Part shown: positions 63,500-64,000 of the stretch, piece by piece
Layout: every line of letters starts with the position of its first letter
How positions within the stretch are numbered: the stretch's first letter is position 1
Assembly: GCA_021806005.1 (NCBI GenBank)
Contig: JAJZDM010000002.1
Span: 49,203-113,202, forward strand
Direction: 5' to 3'
Length of the DNA stretch: 64,000 nt
DNA from: Acidobacteriota bacterium
GTDB taxonomy: Bacteria > Acidobacteriota > Terriglobia > Terriglobales > Acidobacteriaceae
Translations under genes and position numbers: made by a program
The notes under the pieces: generated by a model
The model's database searches: none
Told to the model about the DNA's origin: nothing
Seen by the model: only the letters and a program-made list of their open reading frames with translations

Positions 63500-63793
63500 T
63501 CAGACCGCTCCATTCGTGCTGCGTGAGCGCGCATCATGGCTAACCTCGGCGGCTCTGCTGGCCTTCGCAGCGCCTTTGGCAGGCTCGGCGCCATTGCCGT
63601 CCCGCCCGTAGCGGCGGACGCGTAGGCTGCGCGGAGCGCGGGCGGCTTCAGGGGTACGCAGGAAGTCCTGGAAGTCGCGGTCCTTGGCGAAAACATAGGT
63701 GAGCGCCTTGTCCACCACATCGTCGGCTGGCGCGTGGAGAAATGCGGCGTACTGATCGATCTGCCCGGCGGTCGTTTCGTCGAGGCGGATCAT
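63500..63793 (-). CDS. Small hypothetical protein
   Basis: 97 residues. The first ~50 residues could be a small helical DNA-binding or dimerisation domain (Ile-Arg-Leu-Asp-Glu-Thr-Thr-Ala-Gly-Gln-Ile-Asp-Gln-Tyr), the rest is basic and Ala-rich. No clear ribosome site. Possibly a regulator of transfer genes by position only. Confidence 0.45.
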   Translation of the reverse strand: MIRLDETTAGQIDQYAAFLHAPADDVVDKALTYVFAKDRDFQDFLRTPEAARAPRSLRVRRYGRDGNGAEPAKGAAKASRAAEVSHDARSRSTNGAV

Positions 63794-64000
63794 GGCGGTT
63801 ACATAGTTGGTCTGAACGATCTCAGGAAGCTCTGATCAAGGCGGTCGAAATTCGAATCACACTGAAATCTGGGGGTGGGTCTCGAAAATCGCCGATCAGC
63901 CGCTCAAAATGCGCGAAATTATTGCCTTTTGCTGCCGTTCAGTGTGCATCTGAAGGCCATTTCCGGCCTCCGGACACACTACGCCCCCAGAAGGGCCAAC
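63794..64000. other. Edge region without a recognised gene
   Basis: No supported gene. A GGCCATTTCCGGCC palindrome-like stretch is present near the edge. It may be the start of another unit beyond the window. Confidence 0.4.

Larger units (their letters stand above)
34853..64000. mobile_element. Integrated conjugative/mobilizable element, left end, runs off the window
   Basis: Bounded on the left by the partial tRNA-Asp. It carries a MobF relaxase, coupling protein, relaxosome-like protein, ParB-like, DUF6908, ArdC-like anti-restriction protein and many defence genes. Base composition is uneven, with the rloC gene clearly AT-richer than neighbours. No integrase and no VirB-type pore genes are seen within 29 kb, so they are either past the right edge or absent (a mobilizable element). 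Confidence 0.85.

Noticed and set aside
63794..64000. Insertion sequence end at the right edge
   Set aside because: Some palindromic words are present, but no transposase frame or clear terminal repeat can be supported from 200 bp.

Overview
The window looks like a piece of an Acidobacteriota chromosome, most likely a Terriglobales/Acidobacteriaceae-type organism. This is inferred from the high-GC gene set, the style of the recA, fabG and ThyX-like proteins, and the many export and ECF genes; no 16S gene is present to confirm it. About the first 34.8 kb is chromosome. From a 45-bp tRNA-Asp 3' fragment (34853-34897) to the right edge lies one end of an integrated conjugative or mobilizable element that runs off the window.

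Chromosomal part. On the minus strand at 1-2376 is a small exported module: two tandem PA2779-like small proteins, a PA2778-like C39 cysteine peptidase lipoprotein and a TPR lipoprotein cut by the window edge. Then come a NifS/IscS-like cysteine desulfurase and an ECF sigma operon (sigma, a membrane protein that may be its anti-sigma factor, and an exported secretin-like protein). At 6773-13977 a tight plus-strand cluster encodes a complete reductive pyrimidine (or hydantoin) breakdown route: M20 N-carbamoyl amidohydrolase, PreT, PreA, dihydropyrimidinase and a class III aminotransferase. Next are a PPK2 polyphosphate kinase, an orphan DNA methyltransferase, 3-hydroxyacyl-CoA dehydrogenase plus MaoC hydratase, an MBL hydrolase, a rhomboid protease, an XRE regulator, FabG, a double-length ThyX-like protein, recA with a clear terminator, a GH27 alpha-galactosidase, a TPR lipoprotein-like protein, alcohol dehydrogenase plus AraC regulator, a TSUP transporter, an NmrA-type SDR and an exported beta-propeller. 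Three copies of a 109-110 bp structured repeat (14099, 20788, 31827) are scattered between these genes; their stems show compensatory changes.

Mobile element (34853 to beyond 64000). Transfer genes sit at the right: a relaxosome-type small protein, a TraD/VirD4-like coupling protein and a MobF relaxase-helicase, with a candidate oriT in front. Maintenance and anti-restriction genes sit in the middle: ArdC-like, a DUF6908 protein and ParB-like. The cargo is mostly defence: a HEPN-motif protein, an AbiE toxin-antitoxin pair with a perfect 16-bp inverted-repeat operator, a DUF2321 zinc-ribbon protein with a PD-(D/E)XK protein, an HNH protein, a frameshifted DUF1016 nuclease, and a five-gene operon (SNF2 ATPase, DUF2130, RloC anticodon nuclease, beta-type DNA methyltransferase, type III-like Res helicase-nuclease). 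The element also carries its own sigma-like/anti-sigma-like pair. No integrase and no mating-pore genes are in the window. Because only the 3' half of tRNA-Asp is at the left junction, the intact tRNA and probably the integrase should lie past the right edge.

The most interesting items are the five-gene operon that couples a type III-like restriction-modification pair to RloC, a nuclease-like coiled-coil protein and a SNF2 motor, and the structured repeat family.
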